Position numbers and translations under genes: made by a program
NCBI GenBank assembly: GCA_030681615.1
Contig: JAUXSA010000089.1
Span: forward strand, 26,857 to 90,856
DNA: 64,000 nt
Origin: Bacteroidota bacterium
GTDB taxonomy: Bacteria > Bacteroidota > Bacteroidia > B-17B0 > Aurantibacillaceae
Direction: 5' to 3'
In this document: positions 34,806 to 43,957 of the stretch, piece after piece
Layout of the letters: each line of letters starts with the position of its first letter
Numbering within the stretch: the stretch's first letter is position 1
The notes under the pieces: generated by a model
The model's database searches: none
Told to the model about the DNA's origin: nothing
Seen by the model: the letters and a program-made list of their open reading frames with translations, nothing else

Positions 34806-37628
34806 CTATTTACTTAACATAACAAATGCACTCCAATAAAACGGTTCTTTATACTTAACTTTTAATTGTTTTATGGCGTCAGAAAAAGCCTGTTGTTTGT
34901 TTCCGCTTTTTGCATAGTTGGTATAAAACAAGGTCATTAATTCCATTGTTGCAGCATCGCTCACGCTCCATAAACTCATAATAATACTTTTTGCCCCTGC
35001 TATTAAAAAAGCGCGTTGTAACCCATAAACTCCTTCACCCTGCTTTACACTACCTAAGCCGGTTTCGCAAGCACTTAAAACTACAAGGTCTGTCTTATCT
35101 AAATTTAAACTCATGGCTTCATAGGCTGTTAAAATTCCATTCTCACTATTTGGTGATGGGTGAAAATCCTCGTCAAATACGTTCTCACAATTTGCTAAAA
35201 GTACACCGCTTCTTAATAACGGGTTCTCCTTTGCCGCAGAAACATCCACACCCAATACTTTAGTAGTTTCTAGTTTACTTAGATCCGCTAAAAAGTAACC
35301 GTGTGTGGCAATGTGTAAAATACTTGGTGAGCTAATATCTTTTACTTTTGCCTCGGTTGCGCTTGCCCCAAATAATGCCGTTGCTTTTACTTTGTAAGTG
35401 GTTAATAATTTAGTAATGTTCTTAACTTCGATCTCAGTACCCGGCAGCTGTTCAACAATACCGTTTTTTCCATATTTAGGATTGCCAATTAAAAACGCAG
35501 TAGTTGGTTTTTTAGAGGCGCTTTCGGTTTGCTTAACATCTAAAAGGTCTTTGGTGTTACCAGTAAATTGTAACGCATATTTATCTACCAGATATTTTCC
35601 TTCAACATCTTTTAAAGCGTTGATGCTTAATTGATGATAAGCACCATCCAAAGAAAGATACAACTTATTAACTCCCTTTATTTGTTCGTCCAAAACTTTC
35701 CAGGTAACAGCGTATGCTTCGTTCTCGGGCTGTTGGTCAATGGTCTTTTTCCTGAATTCACTAATGGCGTCGTTAATTGTTTTTACACTACCAAGGTCAA
35801 TTATTCTCAGATCGTTAGTCGTTAAAAGTAAAGCCAGATAATTTCCGTTTGCTGTAAAACCATTTTTGTATTCGTTCAATTCTAAAATTTCAACCGCCGC
35901 TTCGCCGTCTTTTAATTGTTTCTGAATGGTTCCATAAGTAATGCTTTGCGCCGTGTTGCTTTCTTTAAACAAAGAGCTTTTTTGTGAGAGCTCGCGCTCT
36001 AATTCATTTGCCCTTGTTTTTAAACTATCAATGTTTAATTTTTCATTTGCTAATTCTTCTTTACTTAACTGATAAGCTTGATTTAAATTCTCTTTTGTCT
36101 CTAACCAATGTTTATAAGCTATTTTTAAAGACTGGTCATTACTTGCAGCAATAATATTCCTGATCTTGGAAGAGTTACTTAATAAAAAACCTTTTGTATT
36201 AATTACTGCATTATACAATTGTTTTGAAAGACTTGTATCTGTTGCCGAATTAGCATAAGCAAAAGAGTAAAAACGTTGCAAACGGTTATTTGTCTTTTCC
36301 CAATACAATGTTTTTTCATTATCATTTAACGAATTAAAAAAAGTAGTAATGTAGTTTAAGGTATTATCAATTACCGTTTTATAATTATCCCTGGCTTCTG
36401 TAATTTTTTGGTTTTGCCATTGCGCCAAAGCAAGATCTTCTAATGCCTGTGTGTAGTTTGGATGGCTCTCGCCATAAATTACTTTTTTTAGTTCAACCAC
36501 TTTTAACATGAGCTCAAGTGCTTTTGTTGGATTATTGTTGAAGCGGTAAAAATTAGCAAGTTCTTGTTGTGTTGAAACCGTTGCGGGATTGTTGTTGCTG
36601 AGCTTGCGTTTATATATATCAATAGCGCTTAATAATAATTGTTCTACTTTACTATTCCGTCCGCCCATTTCCATATACAATTGCGCCAGACCGGTTTTTA
36701 GATGCGCCAGATCAGGGTGAGCTCCTAATTTTTTTTCTTTAATTTCAATAGCTTTTAAATATAATTTTTCTGATTCTTCATACTTTTTCTCGAAACGATA
36801 AATGTTTGCAAGATTAATTTGTAACTTAATATAATTGCTATAATAATCTTTTAATACAGTTGAGGCCTCTGTAATGCTTGTGTTCATTTGACTTTCTGCA
36901 TCTTTTAATTTGTTCATGTCCAGATAGGTCATAGCAAGATTATTACAGATAAGGGCTTTTGCCAAAGGGTCGTTTTGTGTTTTTGCCAATTCTAAGGCTT
37001 TTTTAAGATCGCTTTCGGCTTCAGTATAAAAACCTGTTTCTTTTTTTAGAACAGCATTGTTGTTTATTGAAACGATAAGTTTGCCTTTATTTGAAAGCTT
37101 TTCGCGAAGCGCGATGGCTTCTTCACTATAGGATTTTGCTTTTATGAACCTTCCACCCGATTGATACACCAATGCAAGATCACTTATTGCCTGCGCGTAA
37201 TTTTCTGAAGTATCCTTCCCGGCTTTTATATATAATTCTTTTGCCTGGAGAAAACATTGCTCGGCCAGGTTTAATTTATTACTCGCCATTAAGATCTCGC
37301 CATTTTTTAAATTAGTGTAGGCTCGTTCTTCTTTTGTTATTTCACCCGCCCTGGCAATTTTTGTAGCGCTTAATAAATTCCCGGTAAACGTTCCGCCTTT
37401 TTCTTCGGCCTCAAAAAGTCCGCTGTTATCTAAAAAAGAAATGGCGTAATTAAAGTTACTGGCATCATAATCCTGTTGTTGTTTTTCCCATACATCAGTG
37501 GTCTTTTCCCTGGTCTTTTCTCTTAATTTATCAGTCTTTTCTTTTAAGTATCCTCCCACATTGATCTGGGAAAAGCCATGCGTAGCATAAAAAACCAATA
37601 TAAAAACGGTAAAAAGCTGCTTCTTCAT
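34806..37628 (-). CDS. Exported TPR-CHAT protein (caspase-like peptidase domain)
   Basis: The start is moved from 37646 to ATG 37628 so that the signal peptide MKKQLFTVFILVFYATHGFS is at the N-terminus (940 aa). About ten TPR units, many of the kinesin-light-chain type, cover residues ~85-430 (AICNNLAMTYLDMNKLKDAE, HPDLAHLKTGLAQLYMEMGG). Helical linkers follow, then a CHAT domain over the last ~330 residues. Both catalytic positions are kept: His in SILHIATHGYF and Cys in VVLSACETGLGSVKQGEGVY. CHAT is a clan CD (caspase/separase-like) fold. A -7-like box TACCTTTA (37673-37680, minus) lies upstream. The export signal suggests action in the periplasm or at the surface; the target is unknown. 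Confidence 0.87.
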   Translation of the reverse strand: MKKQLFTVFILVFYATHGFSQINVGGYLKEKTDKLREKTREKTTDVWEKQQQDYDASNFNYAISFLDNSGLFEAEEKGGTFTGNLLSATKIARAGEITKEERAYTNLKNGEILMASNKLNLAEQCFLQAKELYIKAGKDTSENYAQAISDLALVYQSGGRFIKAKSYSEEAIALREKLSNKGKLIVSINNNAVLKKETGFYTEAESDLKKALELAKTQNDPLAKALICNNLAMTYLDMNKLKDAESQMNTSITEASTVLKDYYSNYIKLQINLANIYRFEKKYEESEKLYLKAIEIKEKKLGAHPDLAHLKTGLAQLYMEMGGRNSKVEQLLLSAIDIYKRKLSNNNPATVSTQQELANFYRFNNNPTKALELMLKVVELKKVIYGESHPNYTQALEDLALAQWQNQKITEARDNYKTVIDNTLNYITTFFNSLNDNEKTLYWEKTNNRLQRFYSFAYANSATDTSLSKQLYNAVINTKGFLLSNSSKIRNIIAASNDQSLKIAYKHWLETKENLNQAYQLSKEELANEKLNIDSLKTRANELERELSQKSSLFKESNTAQSITYGTIQKQLKDGEAAVEILELNEYKNGFTANGNYLALLLTTNDLRIIDLGSVKTINDAISEFRKKTIDQQPENEAYAVTWKVLDEQIKGVNKLYLSLDGAYHQLSINALKDVEGKYLVDKYALQFTGNTKDLLDVKQTESASKKPTTAFLIGNPKYGKNGIVEQLPGTEIEVKNITKLLTTYKVKATALFGASATEAKVKDISSPSILHIATHGYFLADLSKLETTKVLGVDVSAAKENPLLRSGVLLANCENVFDEDFHPSPNSENGILTAYEAMSLNLDKTDLVVLSACETGLGSVKQGEGVYGLQRAFLIAGAKSIIMSLWSVSDAATMELMTLFYTNYAKSGNKQQAFSDAIKQLKVKYKEPFYWSAFVMLSK

Positions 37629-37750
37629 GAGCCTAAAATTAGACATTAAATTTAGGAAATAATAGCCATAAGTAAAGGTAAGAAGCCTTTAAGAACTTAT
37701 TTTTTAATATTTCAAATAATATTTTATATTTAGTGTTTTAATCTCCAAAG

Positions 37751-38806
37751 ATGAAACATAACTATTATTTAGCCTTCCTGGTTTTTTTAATGTTTACAGC
37801 CCGCTCGCAGGACACTGTAAAAGTGGCGAGCAATCTAACCCCTGAGCAACTTGCCGAGCAGGATTACAACTCGGGTCTTGCGGCACTTAAAAAAAATGAA
37901 TGCGCCGCAGCAGTTGAACTCTTTAATAAATCATTGTTAGCGAAACCAAATTTTGATAAAGCGCTTGCTAACCGTGCCATTGCCTATATACATTTAAAAA
38001 AACATTCAGAAGCTTTAAGTGATATTAACAGTGCCATTAAACTTAACCCACAAAATCCTGAATTTTATTTTAATAAAAGTTTGATCTTTTACGATCTGAG
38101 CCAAACAGACAGCCAAGCTGTAGCACTTGACAATTGTCTTAGAATAAATCCTGCTCATGCCGAAGGTTGTTATTACAAAGGTATTGCATTATATGGCTCT
38201 GCTGAGTATGATAAATCGGTGGAGTTCTTTACAAAAGCAATTACTGCCAATCCAAATTATGTGTACGCTTATAACGACAGGGCCAGCGCAAAACGAGCAA
38301 AGGCAGATTACGCAGGCGCTATTGCAGATTATGAAAAAGCCATTAGTCTTGACGCGTCGTTGGTTTTTATTCACAACAACCTTGGTTCTGCTTATCGTTT
38401 AAATAAAAATTATGCAAAGGCTATTGAGGCCTATACAAAGGCTTTACAGGCCAATCCAAATTATTTAGTGGCGTTAAATAACAGGGGTTCGGCAAATTTT
38501 GAGAACAATAATCTTAAAGCGGCACAAAGCGATTTTGAAGACGTGTTAAAAAAAGATCCGAAAAATTCTTTTGCCTATAACAACTTATCTTCTATTGCCA
38601 TAAAAAATAAAGATTACAAAAAAGCAAAAGATATGGCCAACCGCTCTATAGAAAGCGATCCGAAAAATGGTCCTGCTTATTACAACCGTGGCATTGCCCG
38701 CCAAATGCTACGCGAAGAAGCAGATTGCTGCAACGATTGGAAAAAAGCTTATGAACTTGGTGTTAGTAACGCTAAAACATTTATTAACGCATCTTGCTTA
38801 GATTAA
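37751..38806 (+). CDS. Exported TPR protein
   Basis: A 351-aa protein with signal peptide MKHNYYLAFLVFLMFTARSQ and about nine canonical 34-residue TPR units (ALANRAIAYIHLKKHSEALS, AHAEGCYYKGIALYGSAEYD, YVYAYNDRASAKRAKADYAG). It ends with a Cys-containing Sel1-like tail (ADCCNDWKKAYELGVSNAKT). It is a scaffold by family, with no enzymatic motif. It heads a run with the PorE-like OmpA protein 17 bp downstream, so both may act at the cell envelope. A -7-like TATATTTA lies at 37725-37732. Confidence 0.82.
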   Translation: MKHNYYLAFLVFLMFTARSQDTVKVASNLTPEQLAEQDYNSGLAALKKNECAAAVELFNKSLLAKPNFDKALANRAIAYIHLKKHSEALSDINSAIKLNPQNPEFYFNKSLIFYDLSQTDSQAVALDNCLRINPAHAEGCYYKGIALYGSAEYDKSVEFFTKAITANPNYVYAYNDRASAKRAKADYAGAIADYEKAISLDASLVFIHNNLGSAYRLNKNYAKAIEAYTKALQANPNYLVALNNRGSANFENNNLKAAQSDFEDVLKKDPKNSFAYNNLSSIAIKNKDYKKAKDMANRSIESDPKNGPAYYNRGIARQMLREEADCCNDWKKAYELGVSNAKTFINASCLD

Positions 38807-38823
38807 TTTTATTTATTGATACT

Positions 38824-40962
38824 ATGAAAAAATTATTACTTACAATAACCGTCCTTTACTTTTCTTTTTTATCATTTTCGCAATCGATAGAATTTGAAAA
38901 AGATAATTTTCCTGGTAAAAAAGATGAAATGAAAGCCGCACGAAAACTGTTAGATATTGGCACAGAATTTTATCTACAAGGCCGAAAAGAGTTTGATGAT
39001 TTTAAAAAATCATATATGTCAGAGCACCGTTACTGCCCTGTAAGCCATTACGATTATCAAAAAGCGGGTTACCAGAATTTCAGAGATGCTCTTTCGCCAT
39101 TATCAACAGCGCAGGCATTTAATCCAAACAATGCGCGTTTAAATTACATGTTGGGCTTTATTTCTTTTATTACAGATCCAACCACGCCACAAACATTAAA
39201 ATATTTTGAGACAGCTTATAAGTTAGATCCCCTGGCGGAACCCGACATGGCTTTTTGGTTAGCCTGGAGTTATCATTTAAATAGTCGTTGGGATGACGCC
39301 ATAAAATATTATCAGATCTATCTTCAAGCCGGTAAAAAAAACGCGATGGAAGCTGAAGATGTAAATAAAAAAATTGCAGAGTGCAACAGCGGTAAAAAAT
39401 TTAGCGCCAATCCTGAACGTGTTTTTGTAGATAACCTTGGTACTGCTATTAATAGTAGTTTCCCTGAATACGGTCCGTCGATATCGGCCGATGAAGAAAC
39501 GATCATCTTTACCGCAAGAAGGGATAACTCAACCGGTGCAAAGCGAGACGAAAATGATAACGGCTATTTTGAAGATGTTTATTCATCTGTAAAATTAAAT
39601 GGCAAATGGCAACCCTCAAAACAATTAAGTAAAAATGTAAATACAGAAAATCATGATGCTGCAGCCGGACTTTCTTCTGATGGAAGCAAACTTTATGTTT
39701 ATAGACATTCGGGCAAAGACGGTGGTGATCTTTACGAATCGGTTTTGTTTGGTGCCGACTGGGAAGAGCCGGTTCACATGAATAAATACATCAATACAAA
39801 ATATCACGAATCGAGTGTAAGTTTAAGTTTTGATGGCAAGCGTTTATATTTTGTGAGTGATAAAGAATCTGGTCTTGGTGACAGGGATATTTATTACAGC
39901 GATATGGATGTAAAAGGCGAATGGGGTGTTTCAAAAAACATTGGCCCAATAGTAAATACAAAATATGGTGATGAAGCCGTGTTCATGCACCCTGATGGTG
40001 TTACTTTATATTTCAGTAGTAAAGGACACAATACCATGGGTGGTTACGATATTTTTAAAACCACTTTGGTTAACGGCGTTTGGTCGGCTCCTGAAAATTT
40101 AGGTTATCCAATTAACGGACCCGATGATGATGTGTTTTTTGTGGTGAGTGGTAGCGGTAGCCGTGCCTATTTTGCTTCTTCAAAAACAGGCGGCTTTGGC
40201 GAAAAAGATCTTTACAAAATTACTTTCTTAGGCCCCGAAAAACATCCTTTGTTAAATACACAGGATCAATTAATGGCGATGGCAGCAAACCCGGTAAGCA
40301 ATTTAAAAGTTGAGAATGCGGTGGAAGTGGCCTCTGCAAAATTAACTATTTTAAAAGGTGTTGTTACAGATGCTAAAACCACACAACCGTTAGAGTCATC
40401 TATTGATTTGATAGATAACGATAAGAACATTGTGTTAGCTACCTTTAAATCAAACAGCAGCTCCGGAAAATATTTGGTAACATTGCCAAGCGGGAAAAAC
40501 TATGGCATCGCTGTAAAACGTGATGGCTATTTATTTCACTCTGAGAATTTTAATATTCCTGATAACGCCGCCTTCCAGGAATTTACAAAAGACGTTGCCT
40601 TAAAGAAGATCGAAATTGGAAGTACCATCGTATTACGTAATATTTTCTTTGATTTTGATAAAGCAACTATTCGTCCCGAATCTGCTAATGAGTTAGAGCG
40701 TTTAATTAAATTATTGAATGATAATCCAACGCTTAAGATCGAGTTAGGTAGCCATACAGATAGCAAAGGTTCTGATGACTATAATATGAAGTTAAGTGAT
40801 AGCCGTTCTAAATCGGTTGTTGATTATTTGATTGCCAAAGGCATCAACACATCGCGTTTAGTGGCAAAAGGTTATGGTGAAACAAAACCCATTGATACGA
40901 ACGAAACAGACGATGGCCGTCAGAATAACAGGAGAACAGAATTTAAGATCTTAGAGAAATAA
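38824..40962 (+). CDS. PorE-like OmpA protein with PD40 repeats and carboxypeptidase-regulatory domain
   Basis: The track start is 10 codons too early; ATG 38824 gives signal peptide MKKLLLTITVLYFSFLSFS and 712 aa. Order: TPR-like N-terminus (~60-200), WD40/PD40 beta-propeller repeats (~215-475; PSISADEETIIFTARR, VSLSFDGKRLYFVSD), a carboxypeptidase-regulatory-like domain (~515-600; LKGVVTDAKTTQPLESS), and a C-terminal OmpA domain (~605-712; FFDFDKATIRPESANELERL, ELGSHTDSKGSDDYNM, NRRTEFKILEK). This matches PorE-type proteins, which tether the T9SS outer-membrane machinery to peptidoglycan. Whether it is the true PorE or a paralogue cannot be decided here, because a second copy occurs at 55463-57508. 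Confidence 0.83.
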   Translation: MKKLLLTITVLYFSFLSFSQSIEFEKDNFPGKKDEMKAARKLLDIGTEFYLQGRKEFDDFKKSYMSEHRYCPVSHYDYQKAGYQNFRDALSPLSTAQAFNPNNARLNYMLGFISFITDPTTPQTLKYFETAYKLDPLAEPDMAFWLAWSYHLNSRWDDAIKYYQIYLQAGKKNAMEAEDVNKKIAECNSGKKFSANPERVFVDNLGTAINSSFPEYGPSISADEETIIFTARRDNSTGAKRDENDNGYFEDVYSSVKLNGKWQPSKQLSKNVNTENHDAAAGLSSDGSKLYVYRHSGKDGGDLYESVLFGADWEEPVHMNKYINTKYHESSVSLSFDGKRLYFVSDKESGLGDRDIYYSDMDVKGEWGVSKNIGPIVNTKYGDEAVFMHPDGVTLYFSSKGHNTMGGYDIFKTTLVNGVWSAPENLGYPINGPDDDVFFVVSGSGSRAYFASSKTGGFGEKDLYKITFLGPEKHPLLNTQDQLMAMAANPVSNLKVENAVEVASAKLTILKGVVTDAKTTQPLESSIDLIDNDKNIVLATFKSNSSSGKYLVTLPSGKNYGIAVKRDGYLFHSENFNIPDNAAFQEFTKDVALKKIEIGSTIVLRNIFFDFDKATIRPESANELERLIKLLNDNPTLKIELGSHTDSKGSDDYNMKLSDSRSKSVVDYLIAKGINTSRLVAKGYGETKPIDTNETDDGRQNNRRTEFKILEK

Positions 40963-40964
40963 TA

Positions 40965-41156
40965 ATGAAAGAGTTTGCAAAACTTACACTTTTCACGTTG
41001 ATCATTATAATCATCATCAGCGCGTATTTTGAATATTTCGTAAACAGGCCTATGAATATTTATATTCAATATGCGGCAACGGGTTTAGTAATTATTATTG
41101 CCGCTTTTTATTTAAACTACACCGTTAAAAAAATTATAAAATTATTAAATCCATAA
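40965..41156 (+). CDS. Small two-TM membrane protein
   Basis: A 63-aa protein with two hydrophobic helices, LTLFTLIIIIIISAYFEYFV and IQYAATGLVIIIAAFYLNYT, and a basic C-terminus (KKIIKLLNP). I recognise no family. It sits 2 bp after the PorE-like gene and 3 bp before the prohibitin gene, so it is translated as part of that operon. It could be a small partner of the prohibitin-like protein. Confidence 0.68.
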   Translation: MKEFAKLTLFTLIIIIIISAYFEYFVNRPMNIYIQYAATGLVIIIAAFYLNYTVKKIIKLLNP

Positions 41157-41159
41157 GGC

Positions 41160-42080
41160 ATGATATCACTTTATATTTTTCTTACTTTTTTATTAATAGC
41201 TCTTGCTATACTTTTTAGAACAAGAAAAAATTTTAATTTAAAAACGGAAGCGGGCAAATGGCTTGTTAAGCCAATACTGATTTTAGTTGTTGGTATTATT
41301 GTGAGTTTGGTAAACCCATTTAATTTAGAGCGCGTAGATGCGGGGCACATTGGCTTAAAAGTAAATTTAACCGGTGATGAGCGTGGTGTTTCTGATTACG
41401 TTTACAAAACAGGCTGGGTTGTTTTTAATTCGTGGACAGAAAAACTTTATGAATTTCCTACATTTCAACAGCACATTGACTACAATGTGCAAACCGTTAT
41501 AACAAAAGGAGGCTTTAGCGCCGACATCAGGCCATCGTTTAATTATGCGCTGGTATCAACAACTGTTGGTGATATGTTTCAAAATCTTCGTTTACCAATA
41601 AAAGAGGTAGAGCAAGGCTGGTTAAAAACAGCAATTGTTGGCTCTGTAAATGATGTGGCAAACAAATGGGCGGTTGACAGTATTTTTAATCACCGCGAGT
41701 TATTTGAATCATCTATAATTATAGAATGTAATAAGCGTATTTCGAAATGGTTTACAGTAAGTCAGCTAAGAACAAATATAACACCACCCCCTGCTCTTCA
41801 ATCAGCTATTGAGGCAAAAACAAAAGCATTGCAAGATGTTCAGGTTGCAGATAATCAAAAACAAGTTGCGGTAGCCGAAGCTCTTAGAAAAATTGCAATT
41901 GCCAGGGGCGATTCTGCACAAATGGTTATTGAAGCTTCGGGTGAAGCGGAAGCAATTAAAAGAAAACAGCTAACCTTAAGCAATATGTACATTGAATATT
42001 TAAAGATCCAGAAATGGGATGGCAAAAATCCAACTACAGTTTTAGGAAAAGAAGGAAGTACAATTATTTCGGTTAAATAA
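41160..42080 (+). CDS. Prohibitin-family (SPFH/Band 7) membrane protein
   Basis: A 306-aa protein with two N-terminal hydrophobic segments (MISLYIFLTFLLIALAILF, WLVKPILILVVGIIVSLVNP). An SPFH/Band 7 domain follows at about residues 60-200 (ERVDAGHIGLKVNLTGDERG, GWVVFNSWTEKLYEFPTFQQ). The long C-terminal coiled helix is Ala/Glu/Lys-rich (VAEALRKIAIARGDSAQMVI, EASGEAEAIKRKQLTLSN). Such proteins form ring-like membrane scaffolds that regulate membrane proteases or organise lipids. It ends exactly where the convergent murI stop begins. Confidence 0.9.
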   Translation: MISLYIFLTFLLIALAILFRTRKNFNLKTEAGKWLVKPILILVVGIIVSLVNPFNLERVDAGHIGLKVNLTGDERGVSDYVYKTGWVVFNSWTEKLYEFPTFQQHIDYNVQTVITKGGFSADIRPSFNYALVSTTVGDMFQNLRLPIKEVEQGWLKTAIVGSVNDVANKWAVDSIFNHRELFESSIIIECNKRISKWFTVSQLRTNITPPPALQSAIEAKTKALQDVQVADNQKQVAVAEALRKIAIARGDSAQMVIEASGEAEAIKRKQLTLSNMYIEYLKIQKWDGKNPTTVLGKEGSTIISVK

Positions 42081-42914
42081 TTAAAGTGCCAAATGTTTTG
42101 ATCGCACTTCTTTGCCATAAAACAAAGTAGCCGCTTTATCAAAAGTTTCAGGTAGATCGGTCGTATAAAAACTAACGCTTTGCGACTTACTGCATTTTTT
42201 CTCCATCTCAGGATGGCGCTGTAAATAATCTTTAAGGCCTTGTGCAACAATTGTTCCTTGGGAAAGCAACTGAACATCGGCGGGTAAATATTTTTTTATT
42301 TTATCAATTATCAGGGGGTAATGTGTGCAACCTAAAATGATCGCGTCAATTTTCGGCTCTTGTTGCATTAAATTGGTAACATGCTTTTTAATGAAATAAT
42401 CTGCGCCTTCATTATTATACTCGTTGTTCTCTATTAATGGCACCCACATAGGGCAGGCTTCCTGGTACACTTTTAAGTTGGGAAAGAATTTTTCTATCTC
42501 TACTAAATAAGATCCAGAACTAACGGTTCCGGCAGTGCCTAAAACACCAACGTTTCCTGTTTTACTGTAATTACCAATAATTTCTGTTGTTGGTCTTATT
42601 ACCCCTAACACTCTTTTTGCCGGATCAATTTTTGGAAGATCTTTTTGTTGAATGGTTCTTAAAGCCTTTGCAGATGCTGTGTTACAGGCTAACACAACCA
42701 GTTCGCAACCCATTGCAAACAGATGATTAACACACTCTAATGTGTACTCATAAACAGTTTCAAAACTTCTTGAGCCGTAGGGCGCGCGGGCATTATCGCC
42801 TAAATATAAATAATCATATTGCGGCATTTCGCTTACAATTTCTTTTAAAACCGTTAAGCCGCCAAAACCGCTGTCAAAAACACCTATAGGTTTATATGAA
42901 GTTTTTTTATCCAT
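42081..42914 (-). CDS. murI: Glutamate racemase
   Basis: It converts L- to D-glutamate for peptidoglycan synthesis. I place the start at ATG 42914 (MDKKTSYKPIGVFDSGFGGL, 277 aa); ATGs at 42920 and 42935 are also in frame. Both catalytic cysteines are visible: VVLACNTASAKALR near residue 80 and IILGCTHYPLIID near residue 194. The N-terminal IGVFDSGFGGLTVL holds the catalytic Asp and Ser. Its stop abuts the stop of the convergent prohibitin gene, with no room for a separate terminator. Confidence 0.95.
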   Translation of the reverse strand: MDKKTSYKPIGVFDSGFGGLTVLKEIVSEMPQYDYLYLGDNARAPYGSRSFETVYEYTLECVNHLFAMGCELVVLACNTASAKALRTIQQKDLPKIDPAKRVLGVIRPTTEIIGNYSKTGNVGVLGTAGTVSSGSYLVEIEKFFPNLKVYQEACPMWVPLIENNEYNNEGADYFIKKHVTNLMQQEPKIDAIILGCTHYPLIIDKIKKYLPADVQLLSQGTIVAQGLKDYLQRHPEMEKKCSKSQSVSFYTTDLPETFDKAATLFYGKEVRSKHLAL

Positions 42915-43158
42915 ACTCATCACAAATCTAATCAAAGATCAAACGCTTTATTTATGTTTTAAATTTATTTATGTTTCGTTTTCTCAAAAAAGGGCAAAAA
43001 ATATGCTTTTTAACAGAAAAAGGCTCGGTTTTGACTGAAAATTGACAAAAAATGCATAAAAACGACTGGATTTTAAACATTCATAATCTCACATATTACT
43101 TCTTTTTAAAACAAAAGGGGCAATAAATCCGTTATTTTTACGTTTTACTATTTGATTT

Positions 43159-43893
43159 ATTAAAAAGTGTCTCACATATTTATTATGCCTAACGGTTTTA
43201 AGTAATGTTGCGCAGCTAACAAAGCGTAATTTTCGTCAGCGCGAAATTGGGTTATTTGGAGGAGCCTCTTATTACATTGGTGATCTTAATCCGCGCGGAC
43301 ATTTTTTATTATCAAAACCGGCGGCGGGTATTTTTTTTAGATATACAACGCATTACCGTTATGCTTTTCGTTTTGGTTTTAATTATGGGAAAATAGCGGG
43401 CGACGACTCGCGAAGTAAAGACCTTGACCAATTAGAACGGAATGTAAATTTTACATCTTCTGTTTACGACCTTCATGCTATAGCAGAATTTAATTTTGTA
43501 GACTACAGGATCGGAAATGACAAACATTATTTTACCATGTTTATTTTTGCAGGCATAGGCGCGTTTCATTTTGATCCGAAATCTGGTGTTGGTCCAAACA
43601 GACCATCAGCAGCTAATTTACATGGTGGTGTTGTCATAAAAAGTTATCCAAGATACCAGGTAAACGTTCCTTATGGCCTTGGTTTAAAATGGCACCTTAC
43701 CAGCATTTTTGGATTGGGTATAGAATGGAGCCCGCGTAAATTATTTACAGATTATTTAGATAATGTTAGTTCGGAATATGCTGACGGCTATATGCAAGGC
43801 AATCCGCGCACTAAAGATTGGTATTTCTTTTATGGAATGACCTTAACAATGAGACTGCCAAATCCGAACAGACCGTGTTTCCAAAACAATTAA
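43159..43893 (+). CDS. DUF6089-like outer-membrane beta-barrel protein with an ATT start
   Basis: The ORF track shows only the last 118 codons (from 43537). The same frame is open back to a TGA at 43153. From ATT 43159 it reads (M)KKCLTYLLCLTVLSNVAQ, a clear signal peptide, then LTKRNFRQREIGLFGGASYY and IGDLNPRGHFLLSKPAAGIF. The mature part is typical of ~240-aa DUF6089 barrels (FGFNYGKIAGDDSRSKDLDQ, FGLGIEWSPRKLFTDYLDNV). There is no ATG, GTG or TTG between 43156 and 43537, so initiation at ATT, or loss of the start by mutation, has to be assumed. The product would be 244 aa. Function unknown, likely outer membrane. Confidence 0.8.
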   Translation: MKKCLTYLLCLTVLSNVAQLTKRNFRQREIGLFGGASYYIGDLNPRGHFLLSKPAAGIFFRYTTHYRYAFRFGFNYGKIAGDDSRSKDLDQLERNVNFTSSVYDLHAIAEFNFVDYRIGNDKHYFTMFIFAGIGAFHFDPKSGVGPNRPSAANLHGGVVIKSYPRYQVNVPYGLGLKWHLTSIFGLGIEWSPRKLFTDYLDNVSSEYADGYMQGNPRTKDWYFFYGMTLTMRLPNPNRPCFQNN

Positions 43894-43907
43894 GTTTAGA
43901 TAAAAAC

Positions 43908-43943
43908 AAAAAAGCCGTTTCAATATTCTTGAAACGGCTTTTT
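43908..43943. terminator. Bidirectional terminator between the DUF6089 and sdhB genes
   Basis: AAAAAAGCCGTTTCAA and TTGAAACGGCTTTTT pair around a 5-nt loop, with A and T tracts on either side. It lies between two convergent genes and can serve both. Confidence 0.9.
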
Positions 43944-43957
43944 GATTTATAAAAAAA

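Noticed and set aside
42923-42930. TAGATTTG on the minus strand as a murI promoter
   Set aside because: It would place the transcription start on top of the ATG and has no -33 element at proper spacing; probably chance.
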